Shown: positions 32,422 to 42,725 of the stretch, piece after piece
Position numbering within the stretch: position 1 is the first letter of the stretch
Layout: each line of letters starts with the position of its first letter
Assembly: GCA_001695595.3 (NCBI GenBank)
Contig: MBPM02000014.1
Location: 62,001 to 126,000 of the forward strand
DNA from: Plasmopara viticola
Taxonomy: Eukaryota > Oomycota > Peronosporomycetes > Peronosporales > Peronosporaceae
Reading direction: 5' to 3'
Length of the DNA: 64,000 nucleotides
The notes under the pieces: generated by a model
The model's database searches: none
Told to the model about the DNA's origin: nothing
What the model saw: the letters and a program-made list of their open reading frames with translations, nothing else
Program-made: the position numbers and the translations under genes

Positions 32422-33185
32422 ATGCACGTTTGGTGTAAAATGTTTGCAGATGGCGTGACACCCCCGAAAATGTATAATACCAACGTGAGCTGCGCGATCT
32501 TACAAAGCTTTTTAAAAAACACTTGCGCCACAGATGTGAAGAATATGTGCAAGCAGAAATGCATACAATTAGGCATCGAGCTGGATGCGCTAAACAAAGC
32601 CCTTCAGACTGCCCCATCAAATACTTCAACTGCACCATTGGCGGCAGGCAAGTCAGCGGCTTTAGCACATTCTGTAAGCGTTGGTCCGCGTCCGCTCAGG
32701 AATGTCTCATCGCCACTGCCAATTACACCCAAAAAGAATGTTGATTCTAGAAAATTAGCTGATGACGATGTTGCGGAAATCGTTGCTCAGAAAACTACAA
32801 TCGAATATCAACTTGAAGTGATCGCTGGAGCTTCCAAGCTGGCAAATGGTAGCGAGTGTTTTTTTGGTCAAAATGTGGCTGGTGTATACTGCTGACTTCA
32901 TTATCTAGAAGTGCTTGCAGGCACAGCTGTTGTCGATCTCGCGGATGATCTTGGTAAAAGACTCAATCTAGATATGAATGGCGACGAGCGAGCAAATTTG
33001 CTTTTAAAATCCAGAGCACAATACACAGTGGTGGCAGTCAGTGAGTTCTCTTGATGATCCCCTATCTTATATAATCTTGTGACGGCCAAATATTTGCAGC
33101 AGTAAACGATCAGGGGGTACCTCAAGCTCAAGTCGTGCCGTTTGTATTTTATTTACAAAAGGCGACCGGAGGAGCAACACTCTAG
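32422..33185 (+). CDS. Conserved-looking three-exon gene, function unknown (214 aa)
   Basis: Exon 1 is 32422-32848, intron 32849-32908 (60 bp, GTAGCG...TATCTAG, with a CTGAC branch-like site), exon 2 is 32909-33040, intron 33041-33099 (59 bp, GTGAGT...TTGCAG), and exon 3 is 33100-33185. All phases agree and remove the in-frame TGA at 32893 and the TGA just after 33050. The product has a Cys-containing N-terminus (NVSCAILQSFLKNTC, KNMCKQKC), a Pro/Ser linker, and a helical C-terminal part (EIVAQKTTIEYQLEVIAGAS, GTAVVDLADDLGKRL, ending in QKATGGATL). The start may be Met at 32422, 32440 or 32470. I do not recognise the family. It lies between NAF1 (same strand) and the superoxide dismutase (convergent). 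Confidence 0.6.
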
Positions 33186-33387
33186 TGATACAGATTGCCA
33201 CATGAGATGCTTCAAAAGAAAAAAAACGCGGATCTTGTGCAATAACTATTCAATCAAAGAAAAGACCACAACAAAAGGCATCATTTTCATAAGGAAACAC
33301 TAAGCTACTAGAAAAACTTAAGCTTCCAATGCCTTCAACTCACAGCGAAGAAAAAGTCGTCACCGCGACCATCGCAAGCTCTTCCGT

Positions 33388-34029
33388 TCAGATGTCTACG
33401 GGCTTGCCCTTCGAGGCAAAATTGTCGTAGTACTCGACGACCTTGTCCCAGTTGGCAACATTCCAGAAGGCCGAAATGTACTCGGGGCGGCGATTTTGGT
33501 ATTTGAGATAGTAGGCGTGCTCCCACACATCCAGACCAAGGATAGGAATGAGTGGCTGGTCCACGCTGGGCATGAGCGGGTTGTCCTGGTTAGGGGTAGA
33601 TGTAATGGCCAACTTGCCATCAGACTTGACACCAAGCCACGCCCAGCCAGAGCCGAAGCGCGTCGAAGCGGCGGCGTTGAACTCCTGCTTCATCTGGTCG
33701 AGCGAGCCAAAGTCTTCCTCGATGCGAGTCTTGAGAGCACCATGCGGTGCCGTATTGGTGGATCCAGGCGAGATCATCCACGTCCAGAAGAGTGAATGGT
33801 TGTAGTGTCCGCCACCGTTGTTACGCACAGGCGCCTCAGTGGCCGACTGCACAATTTGCAGGATGGTCTTGCCCTTGAGATCCGAGCCTTTCTCGGACGA
33901 GATGTAGTTGTTAATGTTGTTGACGTAGCCCTGGTGGTGCTTAGTGTGGTGTATGTTCATAGTGGTCGTGTCCACGAACGGCTCCAGGGCATTATATTCA
34001 TAAGCGATCTTGGGCAATTCAAACGACAT
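33388..34029 (-). CDS. SOD: Mn-type superoxide dismutase (213 aa)
   Basis: Complete Fe/Mn-SOD. Metal ligands are H27 (MNIHHTKHHQGYV), H78 (GGHYNHSLFW), D167 and H171 (LGLDVWEHAYYLKY). The Gly pair before HYNH and the active-site Gln148 in the C-terminal domain (TPNQDNPLM) are the features that mark Mn rather than Fe enzymes. It dismutes superoxide to oxygen and hydrogen peroxide. The protein begins almost at the domain (MSFELPKIAYEYNALEP) with no transit or signal peptide, so a cytosolic location is likely unless an upstream exon exists. Intron-free and convergent with 32422-33185. Confidence 0.94.
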   Translation of the reverse strand: MSFELPKIAYEYNALEPFVDTTTMNIHHTKHHQGYVNNINNYISSEKGSDLKGKTILQIVQSATEAPVRNNGGGHYNHSLFWTWMISPGSTNTAPHGALKTRIEEDFGSLDQMKQEFNAAASTRFGSGWAWLGVKSDGKLAITSTPNQDNPLMPSVDQPLIPILGLDVWEHAYYLKYQNRRPEYISAFWNVANWDKVVEYYDNFASKGKPVDI

Positions 34030-37000
34030 TTTAAGAATGCTTGAGCTGGATAATGCGAATTGCAGAGTGGCTGGTGGAGCCAGAAGCCACCGTTTTTTGA
34101 GATTCTTTTTAGCAGAAACAATCTAGCACTCGGAACACCCTCTTGCCCAGACCCTAAGCTATATTAATGATCTATGATTGGTTGGAGCGAACACCATTAT
34201 ATTTAATTGTTCAGTAGAATATGTAACATTTGCAATGCAAAAAATCTTGCACGTATCGAAGCTGACAGTTTATTAATGATCTAAAAAGCAGTTTAGCAAT
34301 ATTAATTTGGCATAAATGAGCAAATAATTAAGTACTCGAAGACCAAGTGTCCTCAATCATCGACAATATTCAAAGCATCAAAGTTGATCTCTATAATTTG
34401 AAAAGCAACAAAAACATGAATGAGCTCATATCACGATGCGACTCGCACAGTCAATGCAGAGACCAACCTTGATGCTCTCGGTAATGTCGATAATCGAGGA
34501 CGCTCTGCTCGGTCTCCTAGTACTCAAAACGAGGAAATCAAGCAGAGTGTCCTAAAACCCTAGAATGGAAGAAAGCTAATAATTTGGCGACAGAAGAACA
34601 TTGTTCTAAGAAGCAGGTTCATATAACGAGCAAAGAGTCTTGCACTAGGTTTATGGGTATAAAGGAGGTCTGATTAAAGAGAGGGCTGGTTAGCGGCTCC
34701 CTTACTTTATCATAGTAGCGAGCTACGACACCCGAAAATCCCACTAGCTCTTAGAAGCAATATTATAAGAAAGATAGACTCTTTTGTATCAGAACTCAGA
34801 CTTGTTATGTGTCGAGCACGACCAGGAATGCAATTTAAATCCGCCGAAGATATTCTCAGAGCTTTCCAGATAAAACAGATGGGAACTTTGGTGTACACAT
34901 TCAAATGAAGCATTGCTTCATCAAACATCACACAATTCTGCATAAGAAGGTCTTCAATCCACAGAATTTCGAGTCTTACACAAATCTCGAGTTGCCCCCA
35001 GTTTCTTTTTAAGGTAATGTCCCCGCGTTTGTCCTTGCTGATAAGTCGGGTACGGCTGGTCATACAACGTTCAACAAAGCCCATAGCTGCAGCCATATAC
35101 GGATGTATACTTTGTGCTGGGACGTGTGGCAGTCGGTACAATATTGATACTCTTCGAATACATTACCAAAGAACTTTATTTGTTCAGCTAAAGGATTTCA
35201 AGGGTCTGATGTCAGACTGAACAAGCCCCGGTCTATCAATCAGGATCTACCTTGGGATCACCCGTAAGGGCAAATATTTTGCTGCGCAGAGGCCGTTGCT
35301 GGCGCTCATTGACCACCAAGGCTAATTGCACTGCCATGCTGAGGGCTTAGTGATGCAGAGGCGTTTTTGTGAGTGTAAAAAGCTGGCTGTCATCCCGTTA
35401 TATAGAGCTCATAAGGAATGCCGGACCGGCTCCGAGATCCGGTTTTATAACCAACGGGCTCTTCGTACGTAGACTACGGTCTTTTTGCCACGTCAAAGCC
35501 AAACGGTATTGTAGGGATTTTATCGTGCCTGCGCTCGGAGGTTAGGTGCTTAGCTATTTCGGTGGTAAGTTGTTTCCGATCTACCGACCAAAAAGTATAC
35601 TTTTATCTTACGGATGTAAAGTAAATCTTCTAATAACGGTTTTTACGGATTGTAACATTAAAAGAATCACCCTTTTCTGAAAGCGACTCTCCGATTGCAC
35701 CGCGGTGGTTATAGTGCTAAGATGTTCAAGGGTATTTACGCTATCCACTGTCTTCTATTCTCGGACAAATTCTATACGAATTGCTAAGCCAGGGTATAAT
35801 GCAATACTTGAAGCACGAGCACAGTCGCCATCAGGTTGTGCTCGAAGATTGACTTAATTTAAGCCAAGATTCTCTCGTCGCACGAGGTGTGGTGTCCAAT
35901 TAGCCTTCCTGGTGCGCACAGTAACTATTTTGTACGGTTCGGCTTGGATTAAACAAGACTGTTCGAAATAAACGTTAATCGTCAAATTTCCAGAGTAAGT
36001 GGACCTCCTTATGGACCGGCAACTCTTTTCGGTTCCTGGCGGTAAAGAAGTACAACGCTTATCATCCACTGCACTGAAGGATTCGATTATCGGTCCTACC
36101 CGTCAAGCTTGCCAATGATTGTCGTCAGTTTTATTTCTAAACCAATGCTAATAGCTTGACTATTCGGGGCATCTTAAGACGGGTGTTGGCCATTGGGAGC
36201 ACGATAAATTCTCATTTCATAATGCGTGGGACCATTTGCATAACCGGTCAGTGTGACGTCAAATTTTACATCGTTAAAGACTTGTCCTCAAACAACGGAG
36301 CCGTTTTGACAACATCATCGTCATCTTGCAGCTTCTTTAAAGCCTTAGCAGGCGAATTGCCAGACTTGTGAGCCCCTGCGAAGATCCTTATCATTTCTAT
36401 TCCAGGTAAAGGCAAACTTCGGGGCGAGAAAACAATGTAGGTGCATATTTCCCACAGCGATAGATTGGAAAGGCTTTTATGATTGGGAGGGCTTTAATAG
36501 AGCTTTTTAGCTTCTTGCTAGGGGGGTCATCTACTAGATCACCGTCCACGGAGCATACGCTGTCTTTGTGATAGGCGCAGCACTTGTTGCAGGTGCAGCC
36601 TTCATAGTAGACGAAGCTTTGGACACGGAGACCGGTTATGGTACAGATGCATTTTTGAACGCCGAAGCGACATCTTAAAACAAGCTCGGTCGTCTTTTAA
36701 TGACAACTTCGAAAAGCTGTTCTCTTTGCTGTTTGTTTGATCATTCTTATGGCCAGACCGTCTTAATAGGTTAAGGTCAAAGAGTGGTCCGTAAATACAT
36801 ACGCCGTATTGTTGGGTGCAAACATTACTACAGTGAAACCAATTGGCCCTGCAAATGTGGTGCATCAGCGCACAAACTGCACAGAAAATCTTCGATTCTG
36901 ATGTTGACAATTTCCATCCGAACATCCATCCGAGCTTAGTCTGCTATGACATCAGCAAACAATTTTAAAGTCGTAAGAGAGGCTTTGGCAAATCACAGAG

Positions 37001-38012
37001 TGAGTTGCGCGTCTTTGTCAAAAATTATTGTGTCCAGAGGCCCGTGAAATTTTTATTACCGTATTCGTATATAGCCTTGCTGTTTGTTCGAATGGCTAAA
37101 CAAATGCTAAACACGTCATCTTGCCCAGATGATATTATACCTATGTTGCTCTTGAATTTTGGTAAGCTAACGGCAAAGTTGAGTAGTGTGGACTGTTGGC
37201 AGTCCATCAGCAGTGATAGGCTTTGCAAAGAAATTAGCATGTGACTGCGGGTTTGCCTCACTGGCAGCTGTCACAGAATTTATACACTTGGTCACGTGCG
37301 GGGAAAATTTCGAAAAAAATGAATTGCTTTCGCCTTAATGGTAGCATAATTAGCCATCGAAAGGTTATTATACTTCAGGTACTCATCTATAGAACAACGC
37401 CTCGTTGTAAATATATCTGGTCCATTCAATATAGGAGCAATTCGTCGTTCCTCTCATTACGTGAAGCATCTTGCAAGACCACGATTGACACGGTAGTTGA
37501 GAGCTTGAACAACATGTGCACGCAAGTATACGAGGATCCTTCTTTTTAAAATGCACATCGTCAGCTCCTGGCAGTGACGGATTCAGCACACGAAGCCTAT
37601 TTGTTAGAAATGAATGATGTACCGTTCGCATTGTATCACAAAAGGTAAATCTTTAAGATGAACTATTCTACTGGCAATGAAAAATGGCATCAAAGTTTTA
37701 CTTTGTTTTTCTTATAAGAAAATGCATGACAGATTCGTGCTACATTAGAGCATTCAACCTTGCTGTTATGAACCAACTTATAGCGCTAAACCGCGTCGAC
37801 ACGCACATTGTGCTTGCTCGATGTGTGTTTAACACAAAAATTTTTTTTCGCGAGATAAAGAAAATATTTTGCTATTTTTAATCCAGCGAGGCCTTTCATT
37901 GTCTTCACTCATTCCCCATGTTTTGATCAGATTACAAAGGGCTTACCTTTACCAAAGCGTGCTTTATGACAAGTGAGGCTTTGTCATGAGCGAGCTGGTT
38001 CATTCGTCGGTC
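34030..38012. other. Gene-poor region upstream of the copia element
   Basis: Nothing supported. A short hydrophobic, Ala-rich frame near 36550-36680 (FVIGAALVAGAAFIV) and a 71-codon frame at 36156-36371 are open but without family features. Confidence 0.5.
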
Positions 38013-38017
38013 CTTAT

Positions 38018-38162
38018 TGTTGGAGAATCGACGCCTCGACCAGCAACTACATATCGGTAAGTACCGGTATCTGCAATCAGTTGGTGACTACTTAAAATTA
38101 GCACTTATAAATATATTCACTTTTGCAATTTGCCAACTAGTGCCCAAGTAACATTTTCAATT
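38018..38162 (+). repeat. 5' LTR of copia element
   Basis: 145 bp, identical by eye to the 3' LTR. Starts TGTTGG; contains a TATAAATA box at about 38106-38113. Confidence 0.93.
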
Positions 38163-38166
38163 GGTT

Positions 38167-40698
38167 ATGAGCCCAAGCCCCGCCGACTCTGCCTTCCCAC
38201 CCCCTGACTCTGCCTTCGCCACCATGGACGCGTCTACGCCAAGCCGGATTAACAAGTTCGACGGCACCAACTTCCACAACTGGAAAGTCAAGATGCAGAT
38301 GGTGTTGGAGGAGAAAGATCTGTGGGACGTGGCAAGTGGCGAGATTAAGTTGGAGCAGTGCGTCACTTCGCTGGACCAAGGAACCTATAAGAGGAAGTCA
38401 CGCAAGGCGCTTGCGATCATCTGTCTCGCGATGGAAGATTCGCAGCTGCCACTGGTTCGTTCTGCGACTGGCGCGCATGATGCATGGTCAAGACTCGAAG
38501 GACATTTCGAGAAGAAGAGCCTCGCCAATCGACTCTTCCTTCGTCGACGTTTCCTGACAGCAACAATGGATGAAGGTGATGATGTGCTTCAGCACATTAA
38601 CAAGTTGAAGACACTAGCGGAGCAGCTTGATGCGATCGGGGCTCCGGTTAGCGAGGACGACTTGGTTATCACGCTTCTGAGCAGTTTGAGTGAATCGTAC
38701 CAATTTCTAATCACGGCACTGGAGTCACGTGCTGATTCGTTGACGTGGGATCTCGTGACGTCTCGGGTACTACATGAAGACATGAAGCGCAAGGAACAGG
38801 GTGGCGGCATCGATGGAGCCGCGCACAACCAAGGGCAAGCGTTCATGGCTAATGATAACAACAAGCGCAAAGGACGTCTTGTGCAGGCGAAGACAAGTGG
38901 ATCTTGCCATTACTGTGGGGAACAAGGTCATTGGATTGCCAAGTGTTCCGCGCGAATTCGTGATAATGCGGAGCGGCAAAGGCCACAGCGTGCGAATGTC
39001 GCACAAGTTGAAGATGTTTCTAGCGACTTTCTATTTTCGGTGGGTGGTGACACAAGTGCTACCAAGTCAAGCAGTGTTTGGCTGGTAGACTCGGGTGCAA
39101 CTCAGCATATGACGCACTCGAAAGAGTACATGATCAACTACAAGGTCATGTCTCCGGTGGACGTACACCTCGCTGATGACGGTATTGTTCAAGCGGTTGG
39201 AACGGGTGACATAGTTATGTCAATGCAAACACCACGTGGAATCAAGAAAGGTGTACTTACACGTGTGTGGCACATTCCGAAACTACTGCGAAATTTGTTT
39301 TCAGTGGGCCGTTTTAGGAAGGATGTCGGACCAGTTACCTTTGAGCGAGATGGTTGCTTTGCAAATGCAAAAGGTTTGCGATGGCAGCTTGGTGCTCGCG
39401 AAGGAAAGGGTTTGTTCAAGCTCTGCATGACACCAATTCCAGCTGAGACAGCAAATGTGACAACTTCGATGGGATGCCATGGGGACACCAATTCGTACCT
39501 CTGGCACCTTCGACTTGGTCACATTGGCTTTAGTGGATTGGATGCCATTGTTAAGAAAAACTATGGAACTGGTATTGACATTGCGTCTGTTAAGCAGTGG
39601 GAGGCATGTGACGGATGTTCGCTTGGCAAACAAACGCGTACAAGCTACATCAAGTCATCACCTAACCGTGCGAAACAAGTGCTGGAGATCATCCACAGTG
39701 ATGTTTGTGGCCCTATGCGGACGCCTACTTTTAGTGGAAAGCGATATTTCGTCACATTTATTGATGACAAATCACACTTTTGCACGGTATACTTGCTGCG
39801 CAACAAATCCGAAGTTTTTACCAAGTTTGCTGAATATGTCGCGCTTGCTGAAACGCAAACCGGATATCGAGTAAAGTCGCTTCGCAGTGACAATGGTGGA
39901 GAATATACATCGCACAGAATGGCCAAGTTTTGCAGTGACCGGGGAATCGCTCAAAAGTTCACCCCGCCGTACACACCACAGCTGAATGGAGTGGCTGAGC
40001 GCATGAACCGAACGTTGGTTGAGTGCGCGAGGTGCATGATGGAACACGCTGGATTACCAAAAATTTACTGGGGCGAAGCAGTTATGACCGCTGCATTCCT
40101 ACGAAATCGTTGTCCTACACGCGCTGTTTCTCACGACAAGTCACCTCACCAAATTTGGACCGGTAAAAAGCCATTGCTGGCAAAATTTAAGGTGTTTGCT
40201 TGCCACGCATTTGTCACGGTTCCCAAAGAAAAGCGCACCAAACTTGATGCAAGGTCGGTACGCTGCCGCTTTATCGGTTATTCCGAGCATGAAAAGGCGT
40301 ATCGTTTTGAGGAACTACAAACTCGTCGTGTGCTAGTCAGTCGCGATGCCAGGTTTATGGAAATGGTCTTTGATACTGGGAAGCGTGATCACTGCAATGA
40401 AGAGGTTGTCATCGAAGATGTCGAAGAAACTGATGAAGAATCACAAGAAGAAGAGGCAACTTCTTCCGATGTTGACATTGAGGTGGGCAGGAAACGTCAC
40501 CAACGAAATGAATCGCTCGAGAAAGCAACAACAGAAATTCCAAGAATTAAGCGGCATACAATCTTCAGCAAAGGTCGTGGACTTAAAGGTCGGCAGCAGC
40601 ACAAGACTGCTTCAATGTTGAGGCGGCCTACGTCATGGATTCAGTGGGAGAAATGCCGACTTCATTCAAGTCGGCTATGGAATCTAGTGACGCTGTAA
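38167..40698 (+). CDS. Copia gag-protease-integrase part of the polyprotein
   Basis: Starts at ATG 38167, only a few bases after the LTR. Gag of the UBN2 type begins with [20 protein letters not shown] and includes the long '[16 protein letters not shown]' segment. A CCHC zinc knuckle lies at about 38904-38945 ([14 protein letters not shown]). The protease motif is [11 protein letters not shown] near 39087. The GAG-pre-integrase region contains [14 protein letters not shown]. The integrase core shows [27 protein letters not shown] and [13 protein letters not shown], so the D, D and E residues are present. The frame leaves the copia register near 40605-40630 and its last ~30 codons are out-of-frame read-through. 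The rest of pol continues in a second frame from 40635. Confidence 0.9.
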   Translation: MSPSPADSAFPPPDSAFATMDASTPSRINKFDGTNFHNWKVKMQMVLEEKDLWDVASGEIKLEQCVTSLDQGTYKRKSRKALAIICLAMEDSQLPLVRSATGAHDAWSRLEGHFEKKSLANRLFLRRRFLTATMDEGDDVLQHINKLKTLAEQLDAIGAPVSEDDLVITLLSSLSESYQFLITALESRADSLTWDLVTSRVLHEDMKRKEQGGGIDGAAHNQGQAFMANDNNKRKGRLVQAKTSGSCHYCGEQGHWIAKCSARIRDNAERQRPQRANVAQVEDVSSDFLFSVGGDTSATKSSSVWLVDSGATQHMTHSKEYMINYKVMSPVDVHLADDGIVQAVGTGDIVMSMQTPRGIKKGVLTRVWHIPKLLRNLFSVGRFRKDVGPVTFERDGCFANAKGLRWQLGAREGKGLFKLCMTPIPAETANVTTSMGCHGDTNSYLWHLRLGHIGFSGLDAIVKKNYGTGIDIASVKQWEACDGCSLGKQTRTSYIKSSPNRAKQVLEIIHSDVCGPMRTPTFSGKRYFVTFIDDKSHFCTVYLLRNKSEVFTKFAEYVALAETQTGYRVKSLRSDNGGEYTSHRMAKFCSDRGIAQKFTPPYTPQLNGVAERMNRTLVECARCMMEHAGLPKIYWGEAVMTAAFLRNRCPTRAVSHDKSPHQIWTGKKPLLAKFKVFACHAFVTVPKEKRTKLDARSVRCRFIGYSEHEKAYRFEELQTRRVLVSRDARFMEMVFDTGKRDHCNEEVVIEDVEETDEESQEEEATSSDVDIEVGRKRHQRNESLEKATTEIPRIKRHTIFSKGRGLKGRQQHKTASMLRRPTSWIQWEKCRLHSSRLWNLVTL

Positions 40699-41717
40699 AG
40701 TGGAAGGAAGCCCGTGACTCAGAGGTTAAGTCCCTGCATAAAAATCAAACTTGGGAGATTGTGCCATTGCCAAAAGGACGCAAGGCGATTGGATGCAGAT
40801 GGGTTTTTCGCGTGAAAGAGAATCAAGACGGGGAAGTTGAAAGGTTTAAGGCTCGTCTTGTTGCTAAAGGCTTCTCACAGAAGTACGGCATTGACTATGA
40901 TGAAACGTTTGCACCGGTGGCGAAGCTCACATCAATTCGGATCCTGTTTAGTCTTGCTGCCAAATACAGCCTTACACTGCATCAAATGGACGTCAAGACA
41001 GCGTTCCTTAACGGACCGTTGGATGAAGACATATACATGGAGCAACCGGACGGCTTTGTGAATCAAGAGCACCCGAATTTTGTTTGCAAGCTCAAGTGGT
41101 CACTATACGGCCTGAAACAGTCACCTCGCATGTGGAACAAGACCATCGACGAGTTCATGCTTAAGCTTGGGTTCAAGAAGTGTGAGTCAGACCACTGCAT
41201 TTACTTGATGCGAAACGACCAAGCCATGATCTTTGTGGATCTTTACGTTGATGATTTAGTGCTCGCAAGCAGCAGTGTCAAGATTCTACAAGATACCAAG
41301 CAAGCATTAAGTAATCGATTCGAGATGACTGATATGGGCCAGCTCAAGTTTTTCCTCGGAATTGAAATTGAGCAAGACAAGACAAGTGGAGTTATTTCGA
41401 TGCGACAGAATAAGTTTGCAAGTGACATTTTGCACAATTTTAAGATGGATGCCAGTAACCCGGTCAAGACACCTCAAGATCCGGGCCTCAAACTGACAAA
41501 GAATATGTGTGAAGACGGTTGTAAGCACGACGTGACCATGGCTGGAGTCCCCTATCGAAATGCAGTAGGGTGCGTCATGTATCTCATGGTATGTACTCGA
41601 CCAGACCTCGCGGCAGCAGTGGGAGTACTCAGCCAATTTGCGGCAGATCCCTACTCATTGGCAAGCACTCAAGCGGGTCTTCAGGTACATTCAAGGGACA
41701 AGGACACATGGTATTGA
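40635..41717 (+). CDS. Copia reverse transcriptase part of the polyprotein (frameshifted)
   Basis: RT domain in a second register: [89 protein letters not shown] and the catalytic YVDDLVLAS at about 41247-41273. It ends in SQFAADPYS, after which the register shifts again near 41650-41660. All RT catalytic Asp residues are present, so the enzyme itself looks intact, but it is separated from integrase and RNase H by single-base shifts. Confidence 0.9.
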   Translation: MDSVGEMPTSFKSAMESSDAVKWKEARDSEVKSLHKNQTWEIVPLPKGRKAIGCRWVFRVKENQDGEVERFKARLVAKGFSQKYGIDYDETFAPVAKLTSIRILFSLAAKYSLTLHQMDVKTAFLNGPLDEDIYMEQPDGFVNQEHPNFVCKLKWSLYGLKQSPRMWNKTIDEFMLKLGFKKCESDHCIYLMRNDQAMIFVDLYVDDLVLASSSVKILQDTKQALSNRFEMTDMGQLKFFLGIEIEQDKTSGVISMRQNKFASDILHNFKMDASNPVKTPQDPGLKLTKNMCEDGCKHDVTMAGVPYRNAVGCVMYLMVCTRPDLAAAVGVLSQFAADPYSLASTQAGLQVHSRDKDTWY

Positions 41718-42276
41718 ATTCCAACCGGGCTGCGATGATGGACTTCGAGGTTTCACGGATGCAGATTGGGCTGGAGATATTGCAACAAGAAGAAGCACGA
41801 GCGGCTATGCGTTTATGATGAACGGCGGATGCATCAGCTGGAGAAGCAAGAAGCAACGTACGCTGGCGCTGTCATCTACTGAAGCTGAATACATGGCGTT
41901 GTCGGAGGCAACACAAGAGGCTATATGGCTAAAGGCTTTCTTGTGCGAATTGGGTGAGTTGACAACTGATGAAGCGGTTACAGTTTACGAGGACAATCAG
42001 GGCTCCATTGCATTGGCCAAGAACCCGGAATTTCACAAGCGCACCAAGCACATCGACATTCGTTATCATTTTGTTCGTGAAAAGGTAGAAGATGGCCAAG
42101 TGGTGTTGCAGTATTGCTCAACAAACGACATGATGGCCGACATGATGACCAAGCCAATCAGCGCTGTGCAGTTTCAAAATCTCCGGACCAAGTTGGACAT
42201 CAAGTCGCCAAGTGCTGACGAGTCGAGTGGGAGTGTTGGAGAATCGACGCCTCGACCAGCAACTACATATCGGTAA
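41638..42276 (+). CDS. Copia RNase H part of the polyprotein (third register)
   Basis: Continues with [78 protein letters not shown] and [18 protein letters not shown], the standard copia RNase H (D, E, D residues). The stop at 42274-42276 lies inside the 3' LTR, so the last about 14 codons ([11 protein letters not shown]) are LTR sequence. Confidence 0.9.
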   Translation: MRQIPTHWQALKRVFRYIQGTRTHGIEFQPGCDDGLRGFTDADWAGDIATRRSTSGYAFMMNGGCISWRSKKQRTLALSSTEAEYMALSEATQEAIWLKAFLCELGELTTDEAVTVYEDNQGSIALAKNPEFHKRTKHIDIRYHFVREKVEDGQVVLQYCSTNDMMADMMTKPISAVQFQNLRTKLDIKSPSADESSGSVGESTPRPATTYR

Positions 42277-42378
42277 GTACCGGTATCTGCAATCAGTTGG
42301 TGACTACTTAAAATTAGCACTTATAAATATATTCACTTTTGCAATTTGCCAACTAGTGCCCAAGTAACATTTTCAATT
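42234..42378 (+). repeat. 3' LTR of copia element
   Basis: 145 bp, identical to the 5' LTR; followed by the CTTAT target duplication at 42379-42383. Confidence 0.93.
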
Positions 42379-42383
42379 CTTAT

Positions 42384-42725
42384 CCTCCTAGTCTAAAAGA
42401 AAAATGACCGACCTTGACTGTATCCAGCAGCGTGCGACCAATTTTATTTTTCGAAACATCAACAACGACAATAAACGGCTTTATCGTGTCTGGCGAAGCT
42501 AGGACAGGGACCTGTTGAAGGCTTTCCTTTAAGCTTTTGTAGGATACTAGCATTGGCCTTTTCAGCAACACTCAGTATCTTTAGTATATGACCTGGCACA
42601 AGCTTTGTGAGATTTTGATCGTCAGAACTTTTTTTGAACCGATAGTTTGCTAGATCTAACCACCTCCTTGATTGTTCTGTAATTTTGATGTCGGACGAGT
42701 TTGAATGGGTTCTGTTGCCTTTCAT
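42384..42725 (-). pseudogene. Ty3/gypsy RT-RNase H relic
   Basis: Two overlapping minus-strand frames give RRWLDLANYRFKKSSDD (the 'FLGLANYYRRF' region after RT), then YKSLKESLQQVPVLASPD and KPFIVVVDVSKNKIGRTLL (the 'F..LK..L..APVL..PD..KPF...DAS' hinge into RNase H). The first catalytic region is altered (DVS for DAS) and a frameshift separates the two. The copia element ends directly beside it and may have inserted into it. Confidence 0.7.

Larger units (their letters stand above)
38018..42378 (+). mobile_element. Ty1/copia LTR retrotransposon, recent, 4.36 kb
   Basis: Identical 145-bp LTRs (TGTTGGAGAATCG...TTTTCAATT) at 38018-38162 and 42234-42378, flanked by the perfect 5-bp direct repeat CTTAT (38013-38017 and 42379-42383). 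A candidate primer-binding site (GGTTATGAGCCC, similar to the Met-tRNA type) starts at 38163, and a short purine tract (GAGTGGGAG) precedes the right LTR. Domain order gag, protease, integrase, RT, RNase H is that of Ty1/copia (integrase before RT). The polyprotein frame is interrupted twice. No LTR divergence means very recent insertion. Confidence 0.95.

Noticed and set aside
32893..32895. In-frame TGA as possible selenocysteine or read-through
   Set aside because: A 60-bp GT-AG intron with a branch-like site removes it and keeps the phase; no SECIS-like structure was apparent.
36550..36680. Hydrophobic Ala/Val-rich frame as a small membrane protein
   Set aside because: No credible start, short, and surrounded by stops in featureless DNA.
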